From Aquabacter spiritensis (lineage in GTDB: Bacteria > Pseudomonadota > Alphaproteobacteria > Rhizobiales > Xanthobacteraceae), in the NCBI RefSeq assembly GCF_004346185.1, contig NZ_SMAI01000013.1, forward strand, positions 97,254 through 161,253: a stretch of DNA of 64,000 nt. The letters are read 5' to 3'. This document shows, one piece after another, positions 31,472-38,555 of the stretch (its first letter is position 1; every line of letters begins with the position of its first letter). The notes beneath the pieces were generated by a model. That model saw only the letters and a list, made by a program, of their open reading frames with translations. It made no database searches and had not been told where the DNA came from. The position numbers and the translations under genes are program-made.

Positions 31472-32586
31472 GACAGGTCGCTTTCCGGTGCGGGGGGGAG
31501 GGAGGTGCCGAACCTGGAGGGCGCCGCGTCCGTCTCCGGGACGCCCCCGCCCGAACGCACCTCAGCCTGTTTCAACTTCGCGATCACCCGCGCCGAAAGA
31601 CTGGCCAAGGACAGGCCGATCCATTCGGATTCCTCGGACTCGATCCGCGCCAGCACCTCGACGGGCGGACCGGCGAGCAGAGCCGACTCGTCGCTGCCAA
31701 CGACTTCCGCCTCGATTCGCGCCAGAGCCTCGAGAAGCGCGAGAGCCACAGCATTCGGCGCTCCGGCGGGAGGCGGCGCGGGCGCCGGGTCGAAATCGAG
31801 ATCCCAATCGGGGATCTGCGGGGTCGCGGATGCGGCGGGAGGCGGGGGCGCCTGCGGCGCATCGAATGCGCTGGACGGCGGGATGGACGGCGGTTGTGGA
31901 AGCCGCGGGGCCCGTGGAGTCACAGGTTCGGGCGGCCGAGGCATCAAATCCGCGTCCCAATCCTCTGGGATCTCCGACTTTACGACACGCATCGGCAGGA
32001 TGGCTTCCTGCTCGGCGGGAATGTGGTCCGCGAGGGTGACCGCCTCTGCCTTTGAAGAGGGCTGCACAAGGTCCGGCAGCGGCCGCAGCTCGAAGTTCGG
32101 CCAGCCTGGGTCCGGCACGTTCATGGACGGGGCCGATCTGCGGCCGGGGGGGATCGAAACCGGCAGATCGAACGGGTCCGGGGCGCGCTGGGGCATTGGC
32201 ACCTCCGGCGAATCCAGCCGGGGCAGGATCGCCCGAAACGGGTCCGCCTCCGTGACCAATTGCTCGCCCACCTGGGCTGCGATCGAAACATGGCCGAGAT
32301 GGATGGTGTCCCCGTCGCTGAGGATCGCCGAATTGCCGCGTCCAAGCGGCTGCTTTGCATCGTTGATGAACAGACCGTTCGCCGAGCTGTCGATGATGAC
32401 GAACAGGCCGCCACTTGCCGTGATGGTGCAATGGTGGCGCGAAATCAGCCTGGATCCATCGTCGATGATCCAGTCATTGCCCTCTTCGCGGCCGATCTTC
32501 AGCGCGCCCGAAGTCAGGCTGCGGCTCTGCTGGTCCGGCGGACCCTCGATCGAGGTGAGAAGTTTCAGGCGAAGCACCGCTGTCAT
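31468..32586 (-). CDS. T6SS-associated FHA-domain protein (Fha/ImpI, TagH-like)
   Basis: A 372-residue cytoplasmic protein with an N-terminal FHA domain. The phosphothreonine-binding residues are visible: R33 in IGREEG, S49-R50-H51-H52 in LISRHHCTI, and N70 in SSANGLF. A long Pro-rich acidic linker follows, then a short C-terminal helical part (LALLEALARIEAEVVG, WIGLSLASLSARVIAKLKQ). In Pseudomonas and Agrobacterium such proteins read the phosphorylation state set by PpkA and PppA to switch on T6SS. Matching kinase and PP2C genes are in this window. It overlaps tssK and the following 200-residue gene by four bases each. Confidence 0.9.
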   Translation of the reverse strand: MTAVLRLKLLTSIEGPPDQQSRSLTSGALKIGREEGNDWIIDDGSRLISRHHCTITASGGLFVIIDSSANGLFINDAKQPLGRGNSAILSDGDTIHLGHVSIAAQVGEQLVTEADPFRAILPRLDSPEVPMPQRAPDPFDLPVSIPPGRRSAPSMNVPDPGWPNFELRPLPDLVQPSSKAEAVTLADHIPAEQEAILPMRVVKSEIPEDWDADLMPRPPEPVTPRAPRLPQPPSIPPSSAFDAPQAPPPPAASATPQIPDWDLDFDPAPAPPPAGAPNAVALALLEALARIEAEVVGSDESALLAGPPVEVLARIESEESEWIGLSLASLSARVIAKLKQAEVRSGGGVPETDAAPSRFGTSLPPAPESDLS

Positions 32587-33185
32587 GCGTGGATCTGCTC
32601 CTGCACAGGTCGGCCCGACCCGCCGTTCGCGATGTCAATCCCAATCGCCAAGGCCGCGCGATGACGTTCCCCGATCGTCTTGGCTGGTCCCGGCACGCAG
32701 CACAGGATGACAGAGGCTGCAACCGCGCTGCCGGTGAGTGCATCCCCCGGCGGCACCACGATCGACACTTCGGGCGGGGCGAGGCTGCCGCCGGACCAGA
32801 ACACGCCCAGCGCGGCATAGGCGCCCGCCGTCTGGAACTTCAGCGCGTCCGCGGGCGCGTGGGCGGCACGGCGGTGGGGTTCGGTGGGCTCGTAGACCCA
32901 GGTCTCGGCCGCGGCCCAGGCTGCAAGCTCGGAAGGTGGAAGCTCCTCTTCGAGAAAGCGCCGCCGGCTCATGCAGGCCCACCACACCGCCTCGCGCCGT
33001 GGGAGCCCGACCGCCAGATAGCGAATCGCGTCGATAGTCTGGTCCTGAGCGGCCAGTGCGCCGATAAAGTCGGCCGCCGTCATGCCGGGTTTCAGGACAC
33101 CTGCCGCCTCGTCGCTCGGTTCGAGCAGCGTGCACAGGTGTTCCGCCAGCGCAAAACGGACCTTAGGAAGGAATCCCACCTCCAT
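32583..33185 (-). CDS. Conserved T6SS-linked protein, unknown function (possibly DUF6931)
   Basis: A 200-residue protein with no signal peptide. The N-terminal half is alpha-helical (FALAEHLCTLLEPSDEAAGV, QDQTIDAIRYLAVGLPRREA, VWWACMSRRRF). A hydrophobic segment follows (AVAASVILCCVPGPA). It lies between vgrG and the FHA gene, overlapping the latter by four bases, so it is co-translated with the regulatory/baseplate series. The helical WWAC pattern recalls a small T6SS-associated family (DUF6931), but I am not certain of that name. It could be a VgrG-related chaperone or adaptor; this is positional inference only. Confidence 0.7.
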   Translation of the reverse strand: MEVGFLPKVRFALAEHLCTLLEPSDEAAGVLKPGMTAADFIGALAAQDQTIDAIRYLAVGLPRREAVWWACMSRRRFLEEELPPSELAAWAAAETWVYEPTEPHRRAAHAPADALKFQTAGAYAALGVFWSGGSLAPPEVSIVVPPGDALTGSAVAASVILCCVPGPAKTIGERHRAALAIGIDIANGGSGRPVQEQIHA

Positions 33186-33201
33186 GACAAATGATTCTGC
33201 C

Positions 33202-35235
33202 CTAGTTGATGTTGACGAGGCCGCCCTTCACCGAGACGGTCCCGCTTCCGCTGATGTTTACCATGGGTCCGCTGACTTGCACCTTCGCGCTTCCGGACAG
33301 GGAAATCTGCGTCGCGCTGAGGGTGATGCCGCTCTGATTGATGGTGATGGAGTTTCCACCGACCTTCAATGTTATGGTTTGCGCCGCTTGCAGCGTGATG
33401 CTGCCGCCGTCGCACTTTAAGGTCGCGTTGCCGGAGCCGAGATCGAGCGTGTAATTGCCGCTCGACACGGTGGTCGAGGAATTGCCCTTCGACACCGTCG
33501 TCGTCTGGTTGCCCTGCGACACGGTCACGCTCTGATTGCCCTTGGTGACGGTCAGGGATTCGTTGCCCTCGGAGATCGTCACCGAGCGATTGCCCTTTGA
33601 AATCGTGACGCTCTCGTTTCCCTCCTGCACGGTCTCGGTCCGGTTGTTCTTCACCGTGATGGTCTGATCGTGCTGCACGGTCAACGTGTCGTCATTGACC
33701 ACTTCGCGCGTGAAGTCCTTCTGCGCGTGCATATAAACGAGTTCGCTGTCCTTCTTGTCCTCGAACCGCAATTCGTTGAAGGTGGTAGCGCTTCCGCCGC
33801 TGCTCGACCGGGTCTTGATCCCGCTCTGCGTCTTATTGTCCGGCAGGGTGTAAGGCGGCATGTTCTGGCCGTTATAGGCGCTGCCGACGACGAGCGGCCG
33901 GTCGGGATCCCCTTCGAGGAAGGCGACGATCACCTCCATGCCGACCCGAGGAGTGAATTGTGAGCCCCAGGTGGCGCCCGAGATCCATTGGCCGACGCGC
34001 ACCCAGCACGAGCTTTGCTCGTTCTTCTTGCCGAGCCGATCCCAATAGAATTGCAGCTTCACCCGCCCATATTTGTCGCAATAGATCTCCTCGCCCGACG
34101 GCCCGACCACGAGTGCGGTCTGCGGTCCGGGGATCAGCGGGCGGCGGGTCACCGGCGGCGGACGATACGCCACGGTCGCGGGCAGTGCGGTGAAGCGGTT
34201 GCTATAGCCGACCGCGTCGTCCTGGTTGCCGAGATGCGACAGGTCCCTGGCGTGGTGGGTCACCGTCTCGAGGACATATTGCTTGTTCTGCTCGCTTGCG
34301 ACTTCGTGCTTCGCCATGGTGAATTTCGCACCCGGAACGAAACTCGGATAGGTCGCGGTCCCGCTCGCCACCGCATAGGCGGCCTCCGGGGTCTCCATGC
34401 GGGTGCGCGAGAGGGAGGTCCCGTCGCTCTTCTGGGTATAATCCCCGGGATAGTCGAAGATTTCCCAGGATTTGAAAGCCGAGTTCGTGAGCACGGTCGT
34501 GGTCGTGGCGGTGAGATCCGAGGTCGGCTGCTCGAAATCGTAATCCTTGAGCGTGGTCTTGCCGGACTGGAAGCTGTAGCCGGACGAAAAGGTGTGCACC
34601 GCGAGCGTCAGCGAAGAGGTGGGTTGAGCGTGCTGCACCGATTTGTCGGCGCAGTCCGTATAGCCCGACGTGCTGTCGCTCAGCACCAAGGTGTGTTTTC
34701 CGCTCTCGTGCTGAAAGTAAAAATAGATTCCCTCCTCGGCGAGGATGCGCACCAGGAAGTCGAAATCCGTCTCGCGGTATTGAACGCAATACTCACGCGA
34801 GGGGTGGGTGCCGGAAATGCCTTGCTTTTTGTAGTCGGTGATCCCGCCGTCGGAGAGCAGTGTCTCGGCGATCTGAACCACGGTCTGATTCTGGAAGATC
34901 CGGCAGTCGGCGGTGCGGGTGAGCAGCCACAATTTGGGCTCGATCACCGCCTGGTAGCGGCGCATGCCGTTGACCATCTGGTCGGCCGCGGAGAAGGCGG
35001 TCACGATGCCATTGATGGCGCGCGGATCCTCACCCGGCCGCGCGAGTTTCACCGTCATCGACTTGCCGAGCAGGCTGTCGGCGGTGATCCCGGCATTGGT
35101 CGACGACATTTCCACGGTGAAGCGGAACAGGCGCGACAGGCCTTCGTCCCCGGAGACTTCGGTGGCGATCAGCACATCGCCCCCGAGCGGGGTGGTCAGT
35201 TGGATCAGGCGGCCGGTCTGAACGGGCGCGGTCAT
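33202..35235 (-). CDS. vgrG: T6SS spike protein VgrG (TssI)
   Basis: A 677-residue VgrG that trimerises as the needle tip on the Hcp tube. The gp27-like part includes GDEGLSRLFRFTVEM and CVQYRETDFDFLVRILAEEG. The gp5-like OB region contains DKYGRVKLQFYWDR and CWVRVGQWISGATWGSQFTPR with VGMEVIVAFLEGDPDRPLVV. The needle follows, carrying regular nine-residue repeats (listed separately). The protein ends in the beta-helix with VKGGLVNIN, with no extra C-terminal toxin domain, so cargo must attach non-covalently or via PAAR. ATG 35235 has GGAGG nine bases upstream. The tip is presumably sharpened by the PAAR protein encoded at 39578. Confidence 0.96.
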   Translation of the reverse strand: MTAPVQTGRLIQLTTPLGGDVLIATEVSGDEGLSRLFRFTVEMSSTNAGITADSLLGKSMTVKLARPGEDPRAINGIVTAFSAADQMVNGMRRYQAVIEPKLWLLTRTADCRIFQNQTVVQIAETLLSDGGITDYKKQGISGTHPSREYCVQYRETDFDFLVRILAEEGIYFYFQHESGKHTLVLSDSTSGYTDCADKSVQHAQPTSSLTLAVHTFSSGYSFQSGKTTLKDYDFEQPTSDLTATTTTVLTNSAFKSWEIFDYPGDYTQKSDGTSLSRTRMETPEAAYAVASGTATYPSFVPGAKFTMAKHEVASEQNKQYVLETVTHHARDLSHLGNQDDAVGYSNRFTALPATVAYRPPPVTRRPLIPGPQTALVVGPSGEEIYCDKYGRVKLQFYWDRLGKKNEQSSCWVRVGQWISGATWGSQFTPRVGMEVIVAFLEGDPDRPLVVGSAYNGQNMPPYTLPDNKTQSGIKTRSSSGGSATTFNELRFEDKKDSELVYMHAQKDFTREVVNDDTLTVQHDQTITVKNNRTETVQEGNESVTISKGNRSVTISEGNESLTVTKGNQSVTVSQGNQTTTVSKGNSSTTVSSGNYTLDLGSGNATLKCDGGSITLQAAQTITLKVGGNSITINQSGITLSATQISLSGSAKVQVSGPMVNISGSGTVSVKGGLVNIN
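33406..33621 (-). repeat. Eight 27-base tandem units encoding the VgrG needle
   Basis: Eight successive nine-residue units each begin Gly-Asn (GNESVTISK, GNRSVTISE, GNESLTVTK, GNQSVTVSQ, GNQTTTVSK, GNSSTTVSS, GNYTLDLGS, GNATLKCDG), residues 539-610. The regular period fits one turn of the triple-stranded beta-helix per unit. The DNA copies have diverged, so this is a structural protein repeat rather than a CRISPR or microsatellite. Confidence 0.85.
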
Positions 35236-35298
35236 GCGGCAACACCTCCGTCCGGCAGACCCAGTTTCTTACGAGCCGGCGGTCTTTCGCGGGCAAAT

Positions 35299-35328
35299 GC
35301 GGGTGGGGGTCGGAAGACTCCCACCCGC
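35299..35328 (-). terminator. Hairpin between first hcp and vgrG
   Basis: Arms GCGGGTGGG (35299-35307) and CCCACCCGC (35320-35328) are perfect over nine bases and extend by one G-C pair and one wobble. On the minus-strand transcript the hairpin follows hcp and is followed by ATTTG. It could act as an attenuator or 3'-stabiliser that gives far more Hcp than VgrG. There is no long T-run. Confidence 0.5.
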
Positions 35329-35356
35329 TCGGGCATCATAGAGCGTCGGAGCGACG

Positions 35357-35839
35357 CGTCACGAGCTCTTGGTGGTGGACATGTCGTAGGAGACGGTGAC
35401 CGGGGTGCCGGCCTTGTTGGTGCCGTCGTAGGGGGTGAACTTGAACTCGAGCTTGGTGAAGGAGATCGAGATCGATTCCGTCGGGCGGTCGCCGCTGGTG
35501 GAGACCGAATAGGACGAGATCAGCGCATTGGTGAGCGTGTAGGTGCAGAAGGTCACGCCGGGGCTGCCGGTCGTCGTCAGGTCGATCTTGACCGTCTTGC
35601 CGGCATTGCCGGTGCAGGCCTCGGTGAAGAGCTTGGGGGAGGAGGAGTCGAACATCTTGACGATCGACACTTCGCTCACCGACGGCTCGGAGGCTTCGCG
35701 GTTGGCGGTGGATCCGGAGACCGTCGAGATGCCGCGGCCGACGCCCCAGGAGAGCGACAGGACGTCGATCCACTTGGTGTGGTCCTGCTGCGTGGCTTCC
35801 CCCGGAATGCCGTCGTAATTCACATAGATGGCCATGGTT
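35357..35839. repeat. Direct repeat copy A (hcp); copy B at 37974-38456
   Basis: This 483-base stretch matches 37974-38456 except at four silent positions. Similarity stops two bases beyond the stop codon and four bases upstream of the start, with unrelated flanks. The copies are in direct orientation 2.6 kb apart and bracket the 661-residue unknown gene. Confidence 0.95.
35359..35835 (-). CDS. hcp: T6SS tube protein Hcp (TssD), copy 1
   Basis: A 158-residue Hcp that stacks as hexameric rings inside the sheath and is secreted with bound effectors. Family features are AIYVNYDGIPGEATQQDHTK, IDVLSLSWGVGR and the C-terminal LEFKFTPYD strand. The protein is identical to the copy at 37976-38452. 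AAGGAT precedes the ATG. It lies between the unknown 661-residue gene and vgrG, with a hairpin behind it. Hcp of this size can carry small effectors in the ring lumen and protects them from degradation in studied systems. Confidence 0.97.
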   Translation of the reverse strand: MAIYVNYDGIPGEATQQDHTKWIDVLSLSWGVGRGISTVSGSTANREASEPSVSEVSIVKMFDSSSPKLFTEACTGNAGKTVKIDLTTTGSPGVTFCTYTLTNALISSYSVSTSGDRPTESISISFTKLEFKFTPYDGTNKAGTPVTVSYDMSTTKSS

Positions 35840-35903
35840 GATCCTTCATCCTATCTTGGGTGGTTGTTGTGTCATGCGCACGGGGACCGGGTAATTCATA
35901 ATC

Positions 35904-37889
35904 CTATCGCGACGCAGGACGGAGATCTGCTTGATCAACGAAGTGAGAAGAAATGTTGATCTCCGCAATCACGGCGTGCAGTTGCTCTTTCACTGTTTCC
36001 CAGGACACAATGCCAATGAAAACATGAAAGAGATTGACGTCGCTGGTGACGGCACGCGCAAACAAATAGAGCATGACCTTTTCACGGTCGCTGGCTCCCT
36101 TGAATGTGCCGTCATAATATCTAAGCGTTGCGGTCTTTCTGTTGGTATCGCTGTATTCGAGCGTACGAGTCTGCTGATTGATCGTTGCGCCACCCATGTG
36201 ACGTAACTTTTCATCATTGCTCACCCGGCCGATCGTCGTGGTATAGGTTTTTACGAACCCCGCGCTCTTCAGGGCGTCGACAGCTTTCTTGGGAACTTTG
36301 AATTTTTCTGAGAACCAAACGTCCAGCTTTTGCTGGGTTGCCGCAGCCTTCCAGACGGCATTCACGATCATATTCGAGGCTGCGAATATCGTAATAATTT
36401 CCTTAAAATGCCCCATATTATTGTTGGCGAAAAGAACCTTATTAATCGTTCCGATCATCGAGTCCTTGACCGTAACGATGTAATTTTCGCCCTTCTTCGC
36501 TGCTGTTGCAAAAGCGACAGTTGGGTTTCCCTCGTCTCGGAAGGTTTCTTTAATATTTTCCTTCTGAGCTGAAAGATTTCCGAGCGGCCCACTGGTATGT
36601 TGGCTACGTCCGATGAAAAGCCCGTCCCGGATGTTGGACTCGATCAATACGTCCAGCCCGGCTGCGCCAAACATCCCCATGAAAGCCACGCCCGCTCCGG
36701 TCTTGGAATGGACGGAAGCCTTAATGCCGGGATTGAGATAATAGGCCGTAATAACCAACGCGAGGATCCGAGCTTTATCTCCCTGATCTTCGCTGCTTTT
36801 GACCCATGGCTGCATGCCGGAAAACTTGGGATTACTTTTGATCGAGTCGAACTCTGTCTTGTAGGCCTCTAAAATATCACCGAATGAATCCACGACGCAT
36901 GACGTGACAACGGCGACGATCAGGCTTCCGGAAAGTTCGACGGCCTCGCCAAACTTGTCGATGTAGCTTTCAACTGTGTCGCTTTCTTTTTCAAGACAGC
37001 TCTCGACTTTTCCAACTGCAGTGACAATCGTTGGATTGCTAACATTTAATCGAATATTTTCAAAAATCTTGTTATTTAAAAGTTGATTCTGAGTTATTGG
37101 ATTTATTACTTTCCCAAAGCTATTTACAAACGCAGTCGGATCTTCGAGTGTTTTCTTCGCCTTTTTCTTGTCACGCTCTGCGAGGTAGCTGACAAGTGCA
37201 GATCCGACCGTGGTCTTGCTGGTGCCGATGGTTCCTGCGATGGCTGTTATGCCGGATCCAGGCATTTGCAGAAGGCCGTCCTTCGCCGACGTTGTCGCCT
37301 TAAAATCCTTATTGTAGGACGAGGAAGTGGCGACGCCCAATTGCAGATTTACTTCAGTCACACCCATTCCGGCGAGGCCCGTCACAAGCTTGCCGAGGCC
37401 ACCAGTTGCAGCCGAAGAGAGAACGGGACCAACGAACGGCACAAAGCTGAGACCCGTCGCCAATGTCACGTCGAGCATTGTTGCCCAAACGGGTGTGGTC
37501 GGTTCAGGCGTCAGAGCTTTGGTGACCGCGACGACCTGGGAGGTGATCTTCGCGTGATTGCAGCGGTCAGTCAGATCCTTGATGGACTGTGCATAACTAG
37601 ATGTGACGAGCTTTTCGCTGAAGATCAACTGCTCGGAAAGATTGCGAATGGCCTCTCTCATCCCCGCAAAGTTGACATGGTCGTACCCGTGCGGCGCCTT
37701 GGACATCCCGAGCAGATAATTGATGGCGATCGCAGTATAGATCGTCTTCAGTTTTTCCATCTTTGAGGTGACCGGTCCGAGATCGTTGGTGATCGTCGGA
37801 TTTGCGAGCGGCACCGAGCGAAGCGTCACGGCGTTGGCGCCCTGCGAAATGGCAGCGACGGCTTTTTCCAACTCTCTGATGGTGGTCAT
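35904..37889 (-). CDS. Unrecognised 661-residue protein between two hcp genes; candidate T6SS effector
   Basis: I do not recognise this protein. It begins MTTIRELEKAVAAISQG with a good ribosome site (AGAGGGG) and has no signal peptide. Gly/Ala-rich hydrophobic stretches lie at residues 134-178 (ATGLSFVPFVGPVLSSAATG), 211-236, 318-333 and 396-415 (GAGVAFMGMFGAAGLDVL). Lys-rich helical segments lie between them. A mixed C-terminal region at 535-661 contains YYDGTFKGASDREKVMLYLF. No Rhs, MIX, LysM, lipase GXSXG or peptidase signature was found. Base composition is much lower in GC than its neighbours (sampled lines 25-53% against about 62%), suggesting recent acquisition. It sits between two near-identical hcp genes with only 68-86 base gaps, leaving no room for an immunity gene. 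A membrane-active effector delivered via Hcp is the leading idea; a structural or regulatory role is not excluded. Confidence 0.6.
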   Translation of the reverse strand: MTTIRELEKAVAAISQGANAVTLRSVPLANPTITNDLGPVTSKMEKLKTIYTAIAINYLLGMSKAPHGYDHVNFAGMREAIRNLSEQLIFSEKLVTSSYAQSIKDLTDRCNHAKITSQVVAVTKALTPEPTTPVWATMLDVTLATGLSFVPFVGPVLSSAATGGLGKLVTGLAGMGVTEVNLQLGVATSSSYNKDFKATTSAKDGLLQMPGSGITAIAGTIGTSKTTVGSALVSYLAERDKKKAKKTLEDPTAFVNSFGKVINPITQNQLLNNKIFENIRLNVSNPTIVTAVGKVESCLEKESDTVESYIDKFGEAVELSGSLIVAVVTSCVVDSFGDILEAYKTEFDSIKSNPKFSGMQPWVKSSEDQGDKARILALVITAYYLNPGIKASVHSKTGAGVAFMGMFGAAGLDVLIESNIRDGLFIGRSQHTSGPLGNLSAQKENIKETFRDEGNPTVAFATAAKKGENYIVTVKDSMIGTINKVLFANNNMGHFKEIITIFAASNMIVNAVWKAAATQQKLDVWFSEKFKVPKKAVDALKSAGFVKTYTTTIGRVSNDEKLRHMGGATINQQTRTLEYSDTNRKTATLRYYDGTFKGASDREKVMLYLFARAVTSDVNLFHVFIGIVSWETVKEQLHAVIAEINISSHFVDQADLRPASR

Positions 37890-37921
37890 GTGCCCCTCTG
37901 AACCATTTAGCGGCGAAAGGT

Positions 37922-37949
37922 AGGCTGACCGCCGTTTGTCGGTCGGCCT
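37922..37949 (-). terminator. Imperfect hairpin behind second hcp
   Basis: On the minus-strand transcript AGGCCGACCG pairs with CGGTCAGCCT (one mismatch) around an eight-base loop, in the 86-base gap between the second hcp and the unknown gene. The sequence TACCTTTCG follows. It parallels the hairpin behind the first hcp and may limit read-through into the candidate effector gene. Confidence 0.4.
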
Positions 37950-37975
37950 TTGCCCCTCATTGCGCTGTCACGACG

Positions 37976-38452
37976 TCACGAGCTCTTGGTGGTGGACATG
38001 TCGTAGGAGACGGTGACCGGGGTACCGGCCTTGTTGGTGCCGTCGTAGGGGGTGAACTTGAATTCGAGCTTGGTGAAGGAGATCGAGATCGATTCCGTCG
38101 GGCGGTCGCCGCTGGTGGAGACCGAATAGGACGAGATCAGCGCATTGGTGAGCGTGTAGGTGCAGAAGGTCACGCCGGGGCTGCCGGTCGTCGTCAGGTC
38201 GATCTTGACCGTCTTGCCGGCATTGCCGGTGCAGGCCTCGGTGAAGAGCTTGGGGGAGGAGGAGTCGAACATCTTGACGATCGACACTTCGCTCACCGAC
38301 GGCTCGGAGGCTTCGCGGTTGGCGGTGGATCCGGAGACCGTCGAAATGCCGCGGCCGACGCCCCAGGAGAGCGACAGGACGTCGATCCACTTGGTGTGGT
38401 CCTGCTGCGTAGCTTCCCCCGGAATGCCGTCGTAATTCACATAGATGGCCAT
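37976..38452 (-). CDS. hcp: T6SS tube protein Hcp (TssD), copy 2
   Basis: A 158-residue Hcp whose protein is identical to the copy at 35359-35835. The two genes differ at only four bases, all silent. The ribosome site GGGGGA lies six bases before the ATG. It follows the Trm112-like methyltransferase gene after about 100 bases and precedes the unknown 661-residue gene. Two sources of the same tube protein may serve dosage. Near-identity at silent sites implies recent duplication or continuing gene conversion. Confidence 0.97.
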   Translation of the reverse strand: MAIYVNYDGIPGEATQQDHTKWIDVLSLSWGVGRGISTVSGSTANREASEPSVSEVSIVKMFDSSSPKLFTEACTGNAGKTVKIDLTTTGSPGVTFCTYTLTNALISSYSVSTSGDRPTESISISFTKLEFKFTPYDGTNKAGTPVTVSYDMSTTKSS

Positions 38453-38555
38453 GGTTTTTCCCCCGTATTCCTCGCTTGCTCAGCGACGCGCGAGATCCTT
38501 AGCATCCATTTTTGACGGTCGCGCAACCGGAACGTCCCCCACGCTACGGAAAAGT

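Noticed and set aside
30191..32710. An 839-codon plus-strand frame opposite tssK and the FHA gene
   Set aside because: Both minus-strand genes are strongly supported by family motifs and operon overlaps; the opposite frame is low-complexity Gly/Ser/Arg.
33406..33621. Regular 27-base repeats considered as a CRISPR-like or minisatellite array
   Set aside because: They are in frame within vgrG, have no spacers, and translate to the expected beta-helix needle repeats.
37083..37766. A 227-codon plus-strand frame inside the unknown T6SS gene, considered as an immunity gene
   Set aside because: No ribosome site was identified and the composition looks like antisense noise (many Cys, Arg and His runs). 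The minus-strand frame runs uninterrupted for 661 codons with a good ribosome site.
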